NCBI GenBank assembly: GCA_003864495.1
Contig: ML133480.1
Coordinates: forward strand, 209,449 to 273,448
Length of the DNA: 64,000 nucleotides
Direction of reading: 5' to 3'
From: Nemopilema nomurai
Taxonomy: Eukaryota > Cnidaria > Scyphozoa > Rhizostomeae > Rhizostomatidae
Positions within the stretch are counted from its first letter, which is position 1; each line of letters opens with the position of its first letter. The translations under genes and the position numbers were made by a program. Shown here piece by piece: positions 50,901 through 63,200 of this stretch. The notes beneath the pieces were generated by a model. The model ran no database searches. It saw nothing but the letters and a program-made list of their open reading frames with translations, and was not told the DNA's origin.

Positions 50901-53900
50901 GCTAACAAACTGTATCCGTGCGAAAAAGCATTACAATCCCGTTAAGGATCGTTTGGGTTTAATTTTCCACATTCTCAAAAGCAGGCACTTTCACGGTAAC
51001 TTCCCAATGTATTTGGAATTTCTAGCCATACTTAGCGTTTATACATAACCCTGTTTATTTGAGCTTCTAACCATTCAAGTTCCTTCTAAACCTTCAATTA
51101 ATGAGTCTAATGTAGGAAGAAAACTTCGCATTGATCGCAAAAGCTTCGCAAAAGCTTCAGGGTGCAAGACAACTGTGCAGGTTGTTTGAGGTCAAAGGTC
51201 GTGACCTTAGAAGCTGTGGCATTCAACAATTGCCAGCTTGCTGTTTGTTACCTGTGTAGCCAGATCTGCAAGAACAGGTTCTGCTGCCAATAAGGTCAAT
51301 ACAATCTGCATTTGAGTCGCATCCACCGTTGTTGGTTAGACACTCGTTTACGTTCGTACAGGAAATCCCATTGCCACTAAAGCCAGTTTTGCAGGTGCAT
51401 GTGCGAGAGCCAACGGTGTTTGCGCACGTGGCATTTTGCTCACAACCACCATTGGCAGTTAGACATTCGTCTACATCCCAACAAATCTTTCCATTACCAT
51501 TAAAACCACTCTGAAATGAATTAAGAATAAGTCAAAATGATTTTTCTACAAAATACTTGATATTAGATATGAGTGCTCATGTAAGTCGTAATGCAGGTTA
51601 TCTTATTATGATAATCAAGAAACCTCGTTAAAAGACAAACTGAAGAGAAAATTTCACAAAAACTTTGTATTACAGTCATTTTTGGCCTGACTTTCTAACA
51701 AGGAGTTGGATGGCAGAGGTTAATTAGAAAATTTACGTCGTATGAAAATTACAGCGAATTAGTGATGGCTCTTAGGATTTCCAAATTCATATAGAGGAAC
51801 TGTGTTTTGGTTGTTTAAGAATGAAATAAGAGTAATTAGGAAAGGAATATAACTTTATTTGGCAACTTCTTGGCTTAGCAATTGGAGACAAAGGAAGGGT
51901 TAACTCACTATCATGCGTTTATAGGCAAAATGTTTTGGATTAATGACCCACAATATTTTGCTAGATTTGCAGGGAAAACGTTGACATGGAAAGTTGGATC
52001 AATGTCCGCGGTTCGTAAGAGCATTTTAGGCCTTCAAAAACTACATTCAGCGAGTAACAGTCAATAACACAGTGAGTAATAATCTAAGTGTTTTCTTAGG
52101 AATGAGCAAGTGGACAGCTTGGTGGGAGCTGGGAGTTTCTAGACAAATTGCTTCTCTGATTTCTTTTGAAAACGCCACTGCGTTGCCATATATCATTCTG
52201 TTTAGCGTGAGATGGCTGAAGGGCATTTCATGAGATACGTACCTTGCAAGAGCAGGTGAAAGAGCCTATTGTATTCAAACAGGTTCCGTACTGGCTACAG
52301 CTTGCATTGTTTTGAGTACATTCGTTAATATCATTGCAGCTAATTCCGTCCCCCGTGTATCCCGCGTTGCATTTGCACACGCGAGAGCCAATCGTATTTG
52401 TGCAGCTTGCTGAGACGTTGCAGCCGCCATTATTCACCAAGCATTCATTAGTGTCGAAGCATAAGACGCCATTGCCTTGAAATCCATTGTTACATGTACA
52501 AGTGCGTGAACCAATCGTATTCGCGCAAGTCGAATTCACGTGACAACCTCCATTGTTTCCATCCAAGCATTCGTTGATGTCTGTGCAAGTTAGGCCGTTT
52601 CCACCATAGCCAGAGTTGCACTTGCAATCTCGACTTCCTATAAAGAAATTTATACAATCAACAAACTTCCTCCCTTGGTATTATCCTGTTTGACACTACA
52701 GTTTACTGACATGATCAAGTTTCAATTCTGTCAAGCAAAAGTCTGAAAGAAGGGTTCACCACATAACTAAAGGCTAGAATTTGATTTCGTTTGAAAACTT
52801 GGTATTCCTAAAAGGGTAACGACGACTAAAGTTACTGTATAGGTAGTCATATTGGTGGGTTTCGAAAAAATCTTCTGAACTATGTTATTACTTTGCATTA
52901 GTGATTTTTTTTAAGTCTTCTGAGCCAAGTTCATCTGCAGGAAATGTTCTGGCGAAGAGGGGTTACAAAATTTGCAAAGCCCCACACTAACTGTTTGGGG
53001 GGTGGGGGGTACCTTCGATTGATAATGCAGCTACAGCAAGAATGAGCGTCTTTTCCATCTAGGAATGATTGCATGAAGACAGAAGCCTTTGTTTTTGGTT
53101 GCACAAGGCTCATTATGATTTCGCGTCCTCTCGGAGATCATTCTCACAGTGCTGTGGAACCATGTCGAATAGTGACATGAACACAAAGGCACCCAGCAAA
53201 GAGCATTGTTAGACTCCTAATTGAAGCCTGATCGAATCGTTGTAGAGCCCAGAAAGGAGGCCAGTGGGATAACAGGCAGGGGACTGGACCCTCAAGTGTT
53301 AACGTCATAGCAAGAAGTATACTGACCAAGTGTATCTGTGCAAGTTGCGTTGCCATCGCAGCCTCCGTTTGAAGTTAAGCATTCGTTGACGTCATAGCAA
53401 AGCTGCCCATTGCCAGTAAAGCCACTTTTGCACACGCAACTAACTGTGCTGTTTATGGAAGTACAGTTGGCATACTGATGGCAGCCTCCATTGTTTACAG
53501 TGCAGTCTAGGATAAAAGGCAAAGAGTAAACAGATTTTAATCGTACCCAGCCTCTCTTTCGATGCACTGACAGCCTCTCTTTCGATGCACTGACAGCCTC
53601 TCTTTCGATGCACGGACAGCCTCTCTTTCGATGCACTGACAGCCTCTCTTTCGACGCACTGACAGCCTCTCTTTCGATGCACTGACAGCCTACGCAAACT
53701 ACTACAGACGTCCACTTGAAGCTTGAAGCTTGGTCTTAAGCCGCTCTAGATTTTGTCGAATTCGATAATGTTGAATCAAGTTTTTCTTCAGATTTGTCGA
53801 ATCGAAAGCGCCTTTTACATGGTCAGATTTTGTTGAATCGTGATAAGATTTTGTCGAATTGATAACCGTCAAACACCTCAATTTTGTTTTGAAAATGGAG

Positions 53901-55228
53901 AAGGTTGCCTCAGCTGCCATAGTTATCGCACTTGTATTAAACGAACGAAGAAATGGGAGAAGAAAATGTTCAAAATTAACAAAAGAATGGCTCAAACAGC
54001 GTCCTGTTTTCGATACATATGATGCACTTTTGATTTTGAACGAGTTGCGCTTCACCGAAGGAAAGGACTACACGAACTCGAGAACATTCCACAAGCTCTC
54101 TTCTTTCTCATATTCAGCAAAAAACAATCATTTTTATTGAACTTAGGCCGCGCTGATTCCATGTTTCCTTTAAAATGACTATAAACAAACCGAAACAATG
54201 CGGAACATTGCAATTCGGGTGACGTAGCAGCGTGGGTGAGAAAAAAATCATTCATTCACATTTCGATTTGTCGAATGGAATAGAACATGTTCGATTCACG
54301 ATACGATAATCGAATTCGACAAAATCTGACCGTGTAAGAGCGGCTTTAGGCCAGGTTTCATTTCGAGATAGGTCTTCATTAAGCTGGGACCCCTTGAGAT
54401 GGGCCTTCTTTCGGACCCTTACAACTTCTGGCATTAAAGATACTTACAAAAATAAAAAGATTTGATGACGCAAAGACGCACAGGTTTGATTGAGAATATA
54501 AGTACTAAAGGAGAGATGCTTTAATTGTCTTAAAAGAGAAAGAGGTTTACAGGGGCTCCGACGCAGGTTAGAAAGTGGAGGGGCCAAGGAAGATTTTAAC
54601 GATCATAACAAAAGATATTTAGAAAAGCTCGAAAAGAAAAGCAAGATTATTGTTTTACAAAAAAGTGCGGCGGCCCTTCGTCGGAGGCCCTGGTCTTAGA
54701 GCGTGGAAAGTGACTATTTTGTTCAACTGACCACATACATCTTCAACCAAACCCAGATACTATCAGGGCCGCATTTAGGACTGCCGGGGCCCTTGGCCTC
54801 AATTTGATTGGGGAGCTTTAAAGTATACCAAGCAAAATTTTGTAATTCTGCTCAACTCATCAACTTCACGTATTGTAGTTCTTCAAAACTATGCTCGGAG
54901 CCCCCCTGGCCTAGCCTCAGACACTTCTATCCCGAAGAGTAGGTAGTGTTTGAGGTTGCGCGCAGGCTACCCTGGCCCTGCCAATAGGCCTATGGGTAAA
55001 TACATCACGGGATACTATCATATCATTATCCAACTATCTATTATCCCATTATCCCTAAATATTACGATCTTGAAGAAAGAACACGCTTTTCACCAGAAAA
55101 ATGCCAAGATTTCGAGAGCAAATATTGTCGACAATGCTAATTTCAAACACAATTAACTCACTCTGAGCTGCTGTACACGCAACGATTCCAAGGAGAAGCA
55201 CCAACACGGAAACAAATTGTCTTGACAT
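44925..55228 (-). CDS. Fifteen-EGF-repeat single-pass membrane protein
   Basis: Nine coding exons: 55228-55162, 53506-53327, 52637-52243, 51510-51252, 50362-50117, 48725-48480, 47503-46988, 46830-46740, 44961-44925; 678 aa in one frame. Signal peptide MSRQFVSVLVLLLGIVACTA leads straight into about fifteen EGF modules. Most are calcium-binding type (D-I/V-D/N-E-C starts, N-T-x-G-S-x-x-C cores). Then comes one membrane helix (LIMALVIAVVVVCALIYMIV) and a short basic cytoplasmic tail ending KKCGKGTSEA. EGF modules are often split by introns. The penultimate exon could be mistaken for the end (TATGGAATG then TAA), but GTAAGT there is a good donor, and a phase-matched last exon exists at 44961. Type I topology suggests an adhesion or receptor role; no orthologue is recognised. 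Confidence 0.9.
45202..46111. mobile_element. DNA transposon-like element with 40-base TIRs
   Basis: Lies in the last intron of the EGF gene. The left end CCCGACAAACGACTGGACAT and the right end in reverse complement CCCGGCAAAACGACTGGACA stay alignable for about 40 bases. GTTCAGT/ACTGAAC heptamers crowd both subterminal regions, as transposase sites do. TTAA precedes the left end (45198-45201), but I see no matching TTAA on the right, so the target duplication is unproven. No transposase domain is recognised. Size is about 910 bases. Confidence 0.65.
45430..45727 (+). other. Unrecognised acidic ORF inside the 45.2 kb TIR element
   Basis: The 3' part of an open frame (45101-45727) encodes an acidic, Ser-rich segment with SKSRKR-like basic patches, SSEDINFNSDEESDGREHEY and SSSDDD, ending at a stop at 45727. 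After the stop the same frame continues with a Lys-rich stretch to about 45910. Such acidic-then-basic sequence is common at the N-terminus of transposon or chromatin proteins, but I recognise no domain. The upstream part of the frame overlaps the TIR and is not credible coding sequence. Confidence 0.3.
46242..46625. mobile_element. 384-base MITE flanked by TA
   Basis: TIRs are identical for at least 26 bases and begin CCGTATTTACTCTAATATTC. TA flanks each end (46240-46241 and 46626-46627), a pattern expected of Tc1/mariner-type insertion. Inside, TAATCCCGCCTCT-like blocks recur in inverted arrangement. No ORF. It sits in the last intron of the EGF gene, about 130 bases from the preceding TIR element. 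Confidence 0.85.
48476..48850. repeat. EGF exon duplication, copy A
   Basis: Comprises exon 6 (48725-48480) plus about 125 bases of adjoining intron. It is nearly identical to 50113-50488. Within the 246-base exon I count four differences, all within about 55 bases of the donor end. Confidence 0.93.
50113..50511. repeat. EGF exon duplication, copy B, with third fragment
   Basis: Exon 5 (50362-50117) and the adjoining intron match copy A up to 50488. At 50489-50511 a 23-base fragment identical to the acceptor edge of the exon (also at 50347-50369 and 48710-48732) follows directly, marking the duplication junction. Confidence 0.92.
53548..53692. repeat. 23-base minisatellite in EGF gene intron 1
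   Basis: Six copies of CAGCCTCTCTTTCGATGCACTGA-type units begin at 53548, with two point variants. On the minus strand the array ends about 40 bases before the exon 2 acceptor. Confidence 0.93.
53739..54345. mobile_element. PIF/Harbinger-type element remnant
   Basis: A 607-base element with TIRs. The right end in reverse complement reads AGCCGCTCTTACACGGTCAG and runs into GATTTTGTCGAATTCGA. The left end reads AGCCGCTCT and joins GATTTTGTCGAATTCGA directly, missing about ten bases. A TTA duplication flanks both ends (53736-53738 and 54346-54348), the 3-base target type of PIF/Harbinger. It is inserted in intron 1 of the EGF gene. Confidence 0.8.
53859..54140 (+). pseudogene. Fragment resembling a Harbinger transposase N-terminus
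   Basis: This open frame lies wholly within the element at 53739-54345. Residues from about 25 on (KCSKLTKEWLKQRP, YDALLILNELRF, then RTFHKLSSFSY) follow the order seen near the start of HARBI1-like transposases: W and R-rich, then a short helix with LL-ELR, then an R-x-F helix. The catalytic nuclease domain is absent. The family call rests on remembered family pattern and the TTA duplication. Confidence 0.45.
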
Positions 55229-56879
55229 GCTTCCCCCCTGAAAGAGTTTTGAAAGTGTTGTCAAATGAGTTGATGGTGATCAATTGATCTTAAAATGTTA
55301 ATATTGAAATGTATTTCAGAAAAAAATGCATCACTCTTTAGAGGCTAATTCCGAAGTCCGGCGAAACAATTTCGATTAAAAGGCATATTAGCTCGAAAGG
55401 CAGCTGCGGGACCATGCCCTCTGCCTGAAATTAAACATCATCAAATAGCTCATTAAATAAAAGTCGACTAGCTTATTTCACAGGAGATGGTTCGGAAATA
55501 AATAATAGCATTAAGCTATTAAATGTCAAGTGCCGATGTATACAAGAAACTTACTATTCGATTAGTCTTCAGCTTGAGGCGTGTTCCTGTTTTCTTTCTG
55601 ATAGTTTGGAATGCTCCAATTGAGCTAGTTTTTGCTTCATCGATCACGAAAAAAGCACCATTGTTCTTGCAAATCTCAATTGCACAGTTACAATGGACAA
55701 ATCTTTAACGATCGGGGAACACAAAGGAAACACCCTGCATTCAGAACATTGAGGAATTGAATTTGTGTTATTGCTGGGCCCATTAACCATATGTGATGGG
55801 AAGGAAAATTTCCATACAAATTCAAAGGGGGCTTTAGGGTGGCTCTCCCGAATAGTATCTGTGTTTTTCGCAATGGGACGAAAGATTTTTAAAAAGAGCC
55901 CTTCTTATACAGACTTTGGTAACTACATTCAACTGAGCATCGAAGCCTCAAAGACAAGACAATACGTTCTTTCAAGGCTAAACAATCTGTTTCCGCCAAA
56001 CAAAATGGTTCCTTGTTGCTTGCGTAGGCCAAACACGTTTCTGATCACCCCTTGACATTTAAGTGCATTGTTTATATCTATACCTTATTGAAATAAAAAA
56101 ATATGTCATATATCTTTTTAGCCCCAGGATAGCTTCAAAAGGATTTTCTGTAGATTATATCTCGGAGAAACGAAAGGAACACAACAAATTCGCTTTTTCA
56201 TGATTTTTTTCTCTTATGAAGTAGATTTGAAGCCAATGACAGCCTTGAATTTAAAGCAAAATGGCGATGGAAGGAGCTGTTTTGTGATCTAATCTGCAGA
56301 GAAAAGTTCTGAAATAGTACACCTGTTATGAAATATGATAAAGAAGATTTATGATATTATATCCAACTGGACTGGATAGAATTTATTCGACTGGATATAA
56401 TTTATTTGTCAATTATTCTGATATGTTAGAACTGTTCTGAAGCAATTCATGATGACTGCAAATCCTTTCCTTTACGTTAGAAGTATATTTTATCATGAAC
56501 CGTTTAAGTTAGACATTTAGATTTCTTTAAAACATGGATTGCATTGCAGTAATATCTTCTGTTTTTTTCCCCAACTAATTTGCACATTGGACAGAGCATA
56601 GCTTCGTGTTAGATCACTTTTTTGAAATCACGTAATGAAGAAGAATTAATATCTAGAAAATGATATCTTGTTGATATCTGCAACCGGAAATTCTGTGGTG
56701 CTTCTTGTCAAAATACAGGTTCTTTATGAATATCTGATCATCTTAAACGAGGGCGTAATGGCTACTTGAATGTTTACAATAGCCTACTTCCCTTCCACAA
56801 TTACCTGCACAGAAATGAGGCGTCCAAGGAAGGAATGTTTTAAATCATATTTTCCCCAAAACCTCTAAATATCTATGTA
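55229..56879. other. Upstream region of the EGF gene
   Basis: No gene recognised. The plus-strand open frame at 55765-56055 has no recognisable domain. Around 56350-56410 there are short imperfect repeats of GGATAGAATTTATTCGACT. Confidence 0.45.
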
Positions 56880-57291
56880 TACACGCTTTTTTATAAGGAA
56901 ACACTTTATAAGGAACCTACATGTAGAAGGCCGAAATATATAAAGAACTTATACTACTAAAAACTTATACTACGAAATCCCAAAGGAACTTTTCGATTAG
57001 GAAATTTTTTATAACTGCAAGCATCAAGAACTAAAAAGCCGGCTCCATTCATTTGCAGCCAATACTCGCATAGATTGTTTGCTATTCGTGTGCCAAGTGC
57101 TTCATTGGGTACTTTCCGCATATTATATCTCGCCCCTCTCTCTATTAAGTGTTAAGGCTTATTGATGTGCAGCGAAAATTAAGGAATTTTTAAGGAACTT
57201 TTGGTACTAAAATCTGATGAATTGAGGTCTACGAATAAGGAACTTTTGGAACTAGGCCTTGTGGTAGGTTTCTTATAAAAAAAAGCGTGTA
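56880..57291. mobile_element. Short TIR element (MITE), longer copy
   Basis: The left end TACACGCTTTTTTATAAGG and the right end in reverse complement TACACGCTTTTTTTTATAAG are inverted repeats about 412 bases apart. AAGGAACTTT-type motifs recur inside. It is related in inverted orientation to 2518-2718. No ORF; the target duplication is not clear. Confidence 0.78.
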
Positions 57292-60256
57292 ATCTTCAGG
57301 TGGATTTCTAGCCCAAACAGGTTTAGATATGTTATCAATGACTCTAATCAATACCCATTATTCCATGATTGACATGGTGAATACGGCTATAGTTCAGTTA
57401 AAATTCACAGTTCCATTATTCATGTATGTACCAGAAAAATCACCTTGAAACACGTGAAACTGTGATACATTGCTAAAACCAAATGCTGCCACATGCCGAT
57501 GTTTGTCCATACCATTTAAGAGATGTTTGTCCATACCATTTAAGAGACACTTATATAACCCTTGCTTTTCATTATGGTATCTCATGGCTATTTAATCCTT
57601 GATGTCACGATTCCTGCATGATGATAAGTTCGGTGTTAAGCTGAATAAACAATTATTCACCATCATAATTCGCAACAACAATCTAGAGCGCTATGCGAGT
57701 TTACAGTTATCTTTAGCTTACGAAAGTCTGACTTTGACATTAGCGGAACTTAAGCCATCAGGACGTATTCCAGGCTCATTAGCATTATGATTTTCCATGC
57801 TGGTATTTTCTAGTTGAAGCCTTAGGTTTTTTCGGCTTGCCTTATTGCTGCGCGCATTATCTTCGCAACGTGCATTTGCGATGTTTCAGGGTTTTTTACA
57901 GGACGGTGAAGATCCCGTCCAGGAATGAAGCGATAGATTAGCCGAATGTTGGAGGGGTGCTTATATCAACGTTTGGAATCACATTTCATTTGCAATAGAA
58001 TTGAGAACCACGTGGACTAGGATTGGTACAAGTAGTTAGCAGTGAAAGTTTGCATGAAAAAGACACCTTCAATGGCATAGGACATTTCAAAGCTCATAGA
58101 CAGATGCGGGTTGTCCTTTCAGGCCTCTCCGCTTGCGTCCTACGCTGGCTCTTACGTTTATGTCTACGCTTGCGCTTACGTTTATGTTTTCGCTTGCGTC
58201 CACGCCTACGTCCATGTTTCTCATTAGATACGCACCAGCTTCCCCGTTATCATCTTATTTGGTATAAATATAAGAAAAGTCACAAGAAAAGCAAGCCATC
58301 TCTCAAAATATATGTAAATCACAAATTTTCTCGCAAAATTTTGTCGAAGAAAATAATTCAACATCAGAATAGGCTGTTAACTGGAAGATAGCGTGATAAT
58401 GCCGGTAATTGACTACAAAACGAAAATGCATCTTTGAATGATTTACATGAGAACTCAATCCTTACCAGCCTGCGGACGATATAAACATTTACGGAGCGTC
58501 ATCGACTGCTTTACATAGACAACAAGTCTTTTCGACTTGCAAAACTAGCAAGATCATGTTACAATAAATAGAGTAGCACAATTGTTCAAACAATACCTTC
58601 GATATAATTTTGTTACTACGTACAAAACCTTTAGTGGGTAGCGCAATGCTTACCACCAGAATTGGACAACTTTGTAAGAATACGTGAGGCTTACATTGCC
58701 TGTATAACCAAAGGTTCAATTGCAAGGGTCATACTTTAGTAGGGCTTCGGTTGGACCACGCACAGTACACACTCAGCTTAGTCATCATGGGTTTCTTGAA
58801 AGGAGATACATTTGGGGAAGTTTGAAAATCAAGCTAGATTCTGTTTCCAATAAGAGAATCAAGAGAGACCAGGATTAAGGGGTCAAAAGATTTTGCTGTC
58901 GATCATTAACATCATTCAACGGTTGAGTTGACTGATATGACATTCTTTGGTATGACTGGATGGGGGCCTGGTCACTACTCGCGTCATCAAGCTGGGTTTA
59001 ATTCCATAGAGATTCCAATTCACGTTTATAGGCTAACGTTGAACCATGTCCATTTAATATTAGAGCAATCTAAGTTGAACATCATTTAGAACGGACATAA
59101 ATATGCTTTTGTAAATTTGACTATCGAATTTATGTTAACACAAGAATAAAGCTCAATTCTAATTAATTTAATCCCTGATAACTAGGCAAGGGTATTTAAT
59201 TTCCTAAGGGGTCCGGGTATACAGTTGTATAAAAGGATACTATGATATTAATGGCATCGTAAAGAAAGCATAGGATTTAAAATGGGTTCAAGTGCCAAGT
59301 CGTGCCTGTACATATCGATCTTATCAGTTGATGTATCTTTCTCTGCTGTAATTATGTATCTTTCTGTTTAGACAAGGAGAGCAAGCTGCACAGCACATTG
59401 AGAGGCTTTCATGAAAACATTGTAGAATTTTAAATTCAGGACTTATTGGATAGGGGCTGACACTGCACGTCATGGTAGGCCTTGTGAAATACTGTCTAAA
59501 TGCATTTGTGGCTACAAGGCAGAATACTTTGCTCTTTCATTTGCATAAAGTAGCAAAATATGAGTGCCTATCTAAATGGCAATCGTCAAAGTTTTAATGG
59601 AAAATCTTAGTGAGAATGTTATAACATGGCAGGTTAAATTGCAAAAAATACGCTAGGTACCTTCTAAAATATCTACATCAGAATTTACATATTCACTAGT
59701 GGGTGTCAATTGTACTGAATGAAAGTGTTGTTCAAAACAACGCAGTGAAAAGGTGATTATCACAAATAACTCTAGGAGCAGAAAACAAGAAATCAAAGGC
59801 AATTCAAGAGAGGCTACTTATGAAAAAGCGGCTACCACGATATCGTGAGAGGGCTAGGTTAGGAGGGTGGCAGGTACAAAATCAATAAAATACCCAATCC
59901 GATGAAAATGCCTTTCCCAGCGATTGCCTTGCCCAAGATTGCGCCTTGCTGATATCCAAGCCATTAAGGACTGCGCAGCGGCCCCTGGAGCGGATAATCG
60001 TGCCAACTGGTGGCCCTCAAATTGTTAATGCGGAGGAGTTTTGAAGAGATTTGAAAACTGGTGCATGTGTTCGCCTCGGCGCCTTGTACTTGGGAGCATA
60101 AGGCATTTGCAAATGCACGAAACCTGAGGGTCTGTTAGGTGCGTAGGGCTATTCATTCGCAAGGTTTGATTGCTGTTTCGAAGTGTGATTATACTTCTTA
60201 CAATTTAGAAATACCGTTATCTGGTTGTGAAGCAAATGTTATGCGAAAATACCATT
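57292..60256. other. Intergenic region 3' of the SLC16-like gene
   Basis: A 25-base direct duplication containing TGTTTGTCCATACCATTTAA lies at about 57498-57547. A degenerate hexamer-like tract (CTTACGTTTATG, CTACGCTTGCG) lies at 58133-58222. It gives an Arg/Leu-rich open frame at 58023-58391 that I do not regard as a gene. Nothing else is recognised. Confidence 0.5.
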
Positions 60257-63200
60257 CTAAAGGATCGTGACGCGCTCAACAACATACAGTTCTTCAACAT
60301 TCAATTCCAAATTGCTAACTGCATACGAATTACCGAGATTTCCTGGAACTAGCATTCTTCTTGGTACCCGGAAGTAGCGGTCGAAAAAGTTTCTCCTCCT
60401 ATTGTAGACTGGGCCATCTCTACCCAAGGTCTCTTGGTTTGATGTATGCGAAGAAAGCTCGCTTCCGTCACCAAGTGAGCACGTTAAACTAGAATTGTCT
60501 TTCAAAGTCAGGTCGATGCCAGAGTCGTAGGTCGCCCAAGAATCTTTCTTATCGGGCAGCTTGCCCTCGAAGTTGTCCTCAAAATTGTTAGCTTCTTCGT
60601 CGATGATTATTTTCTCCAATGGCTCCCTTGGGAGAAACCAAGGTATCAGAAACATGAGGCAACTTGCTGATGCCACCGCAGCACCGATGGTGAAGAACGA
60701 AGAATCGTAGGAGCCAGTGACTGTATAAAGAAACCCTGAAAGGAAGAATTTTCACACTTAATTACTATTCCTTTAACAGGGGGCACATTGTACGAAATCT
60801 TCCAGATTTCGAAAGAAACACTTTCAAGCGGGGAACATTTGAATATCTAGTTATTACTTTCCCTGTCCAGAATGCAGTATTATGAGACACTTTCAGGTGG
60901 GGCTGGAAAAGTTTGGCTCTGTTTTAATTTGCGAGTCCCTTAAGCTTCAACAGGAGCTTGCAATGAGAGTTTGGTTTCTAGAATAACTATTCTTACGTAA
61001 GTGACACAATTCAGCCACCAGTTGGTCCCTGTAATAATATTCTGTTTAATAAACAAGCCGCGCAGCTGTAGCAAACAAGAACTTTGTCTTAGCCTAAGTC
61101 CACTTCTCGCTAAACGCGCACATCAATTCCCCGGTGAGAAGGGAAATTTCTCCTCCACAGTCACATCTAAACGAACTTCATAAGGCTTGAATCCCTGTGG
61201 TACGACCGAAGAAAAACGTTTGTGTATATTGCCTTAATTTATTTTTATTATGCGAGTAACTGTGAAAACCCCAAACTACTTTAATGTTCTAGTGAGCAGG
61301 TTTATTCATTATCTATCCGCCAGATTGTTGGAACTTCAGATAGAGACTACAGGTACTTCTAAATGGAACATGATAACGAATACCTTATTTCATTGTTGCA
61401 ATTATTCTGCCCATTAAGTCGGACAGCTTTTAAAAACTTTACGATACGGTGGCAAAGCTTTCGCGAGCATCTGACGTCAAGGGTGGCTAGAAAGCTTGTC
61501 CATGCATTCACTATGCATGTATGCAAGCCAATGACGTTGGCGATAAAAACAGGTTGATGAACTGGTCGCAAGTCGACGGCTAGGCTGGGCATCATCTATG
61601 GGCGGGGTGAAACGACGGTATCATTAACTCAGCTTCGCATGTTCTCGTTCTGTCAATGCGCAAAGGAAGCAAGCACTCTTTTTATGCGGATTCTTTTTAA
61701 TGGTAGATCGACGGCCCCATAAACGCTTTGATGTCCTTTAAAGGCATTGAGTCATGATAAATGGAAAGCGTATACCCAAATTGCAAAAATTGCTGAGTCA
61801 TTATGATGACTCCGTTAATCTGATTGGCTGTCAAGCAAACTGCTCACATGATGTTTCAACCTCGCAGTTGATGTCTGATCACATGAAAGCCAATTTATCA
61901 CATGAAAACAGACAACAGCCCGTGGAAAACCGCTATTTACCATGACTCGATGCCTTTAAGTTAGGTTCAGTTAATGTCTATTAGGTCGTATTTTCTGTGG
62001 TATATTACTGTAACGCTCAGACGTGCACGGTTGAACTAATACTCTGGATACGTTGCAATTTATTTCCATCGATTTTTTAATCTTGTTGAACTTGAAACCA
62101 ATACTTTATTTCCATTGCTTCCCTACCCGCCACATGTGTGACATTTCTAACATCAAACCCTTTCATTACATCTCCGTTGTCCAAAAAAAGACTGGCGACA
62201 ACATTTGATCACTCTCACCAACCACACAAGACGCGACTCTCGAAAGCCTTCCACCTATATGGTCATCGAGGGTCATTGATTTTGCTGAAAGAATGGTAAC
62301 GACCCAGAACAGATATATAAAATCAACGCAGAACGTTTCCTTATATTGACGAACTCGAAAGTCTGAATCGTTGAGTCGCAGTGATGAAAATTAGTTCTTT
62401 GAGAACAAGCACGTGCTCACCTATCTTCTAATTAATAACAGCGTTTTTATATGCATTAATGACCCATTAATAAAATGGCATTAAAGCACTAACTGCTCAT
62501 TACATCTATTCGGTAGTATTGTACTGTGTTTTGATTAGATTGTTCAGTTGCGATAATTATATGCCAATGTAATTGCGATGTAATATCACTCGCATAAGCA
62601 AATTCCAACCTCTTGTTTACATGTCTGCTTAAAGATGAAAATCATTCCTATAATCATTACATTCAATTCATTGTTTTGCACCGCTCCCTTTGAACAAAAT
62701 GCAGTCATGTGATTTTGGGACAACGGGACATATCTACACGGTTCTAAAGCCTGAAGCATACGGTCGACTTTAATCAGTTTTTTGATTGACATTATTAAGT
62801 TTTTCAAAACTGATGTCCTTCGTACACGATAGGTTTTTATCGATAGGTTGAAATAATTTACCTGCAAACGGAGGGCCAAGCATCATGAATAGAGAGGACA
62901 GAAGGTACATTGCTCCAATGGCGTTGTGTAACTTGTGCCTTCCAACGATGTCAACAACTATAATTGCTATCAGTGCATTGAAACAGGAATCGAAGAATCC
63001 ATATATCACACTGTATGCGACCAATGGACCATATGACGTGTAGATGGGACAGAGAGTGTGATTGATGCAGACTATCAGCTGGGTGAATTGGATAAGGTAT
63101 AAACGATTGATCCAATTGCAGTCAGCCAATTTGCCGAAGACGATTTTGCCAACGGTGCTGGCAGCTGAGACGTAACCAAGGAGAGAGGATGCTTTTGACA

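Noticed and set aside
58023..58391. Arg/Leu-rich plus-strand ORF
   Set aside because: Its middle is a degenerate hexamer tract; the flanking residues show no domain.
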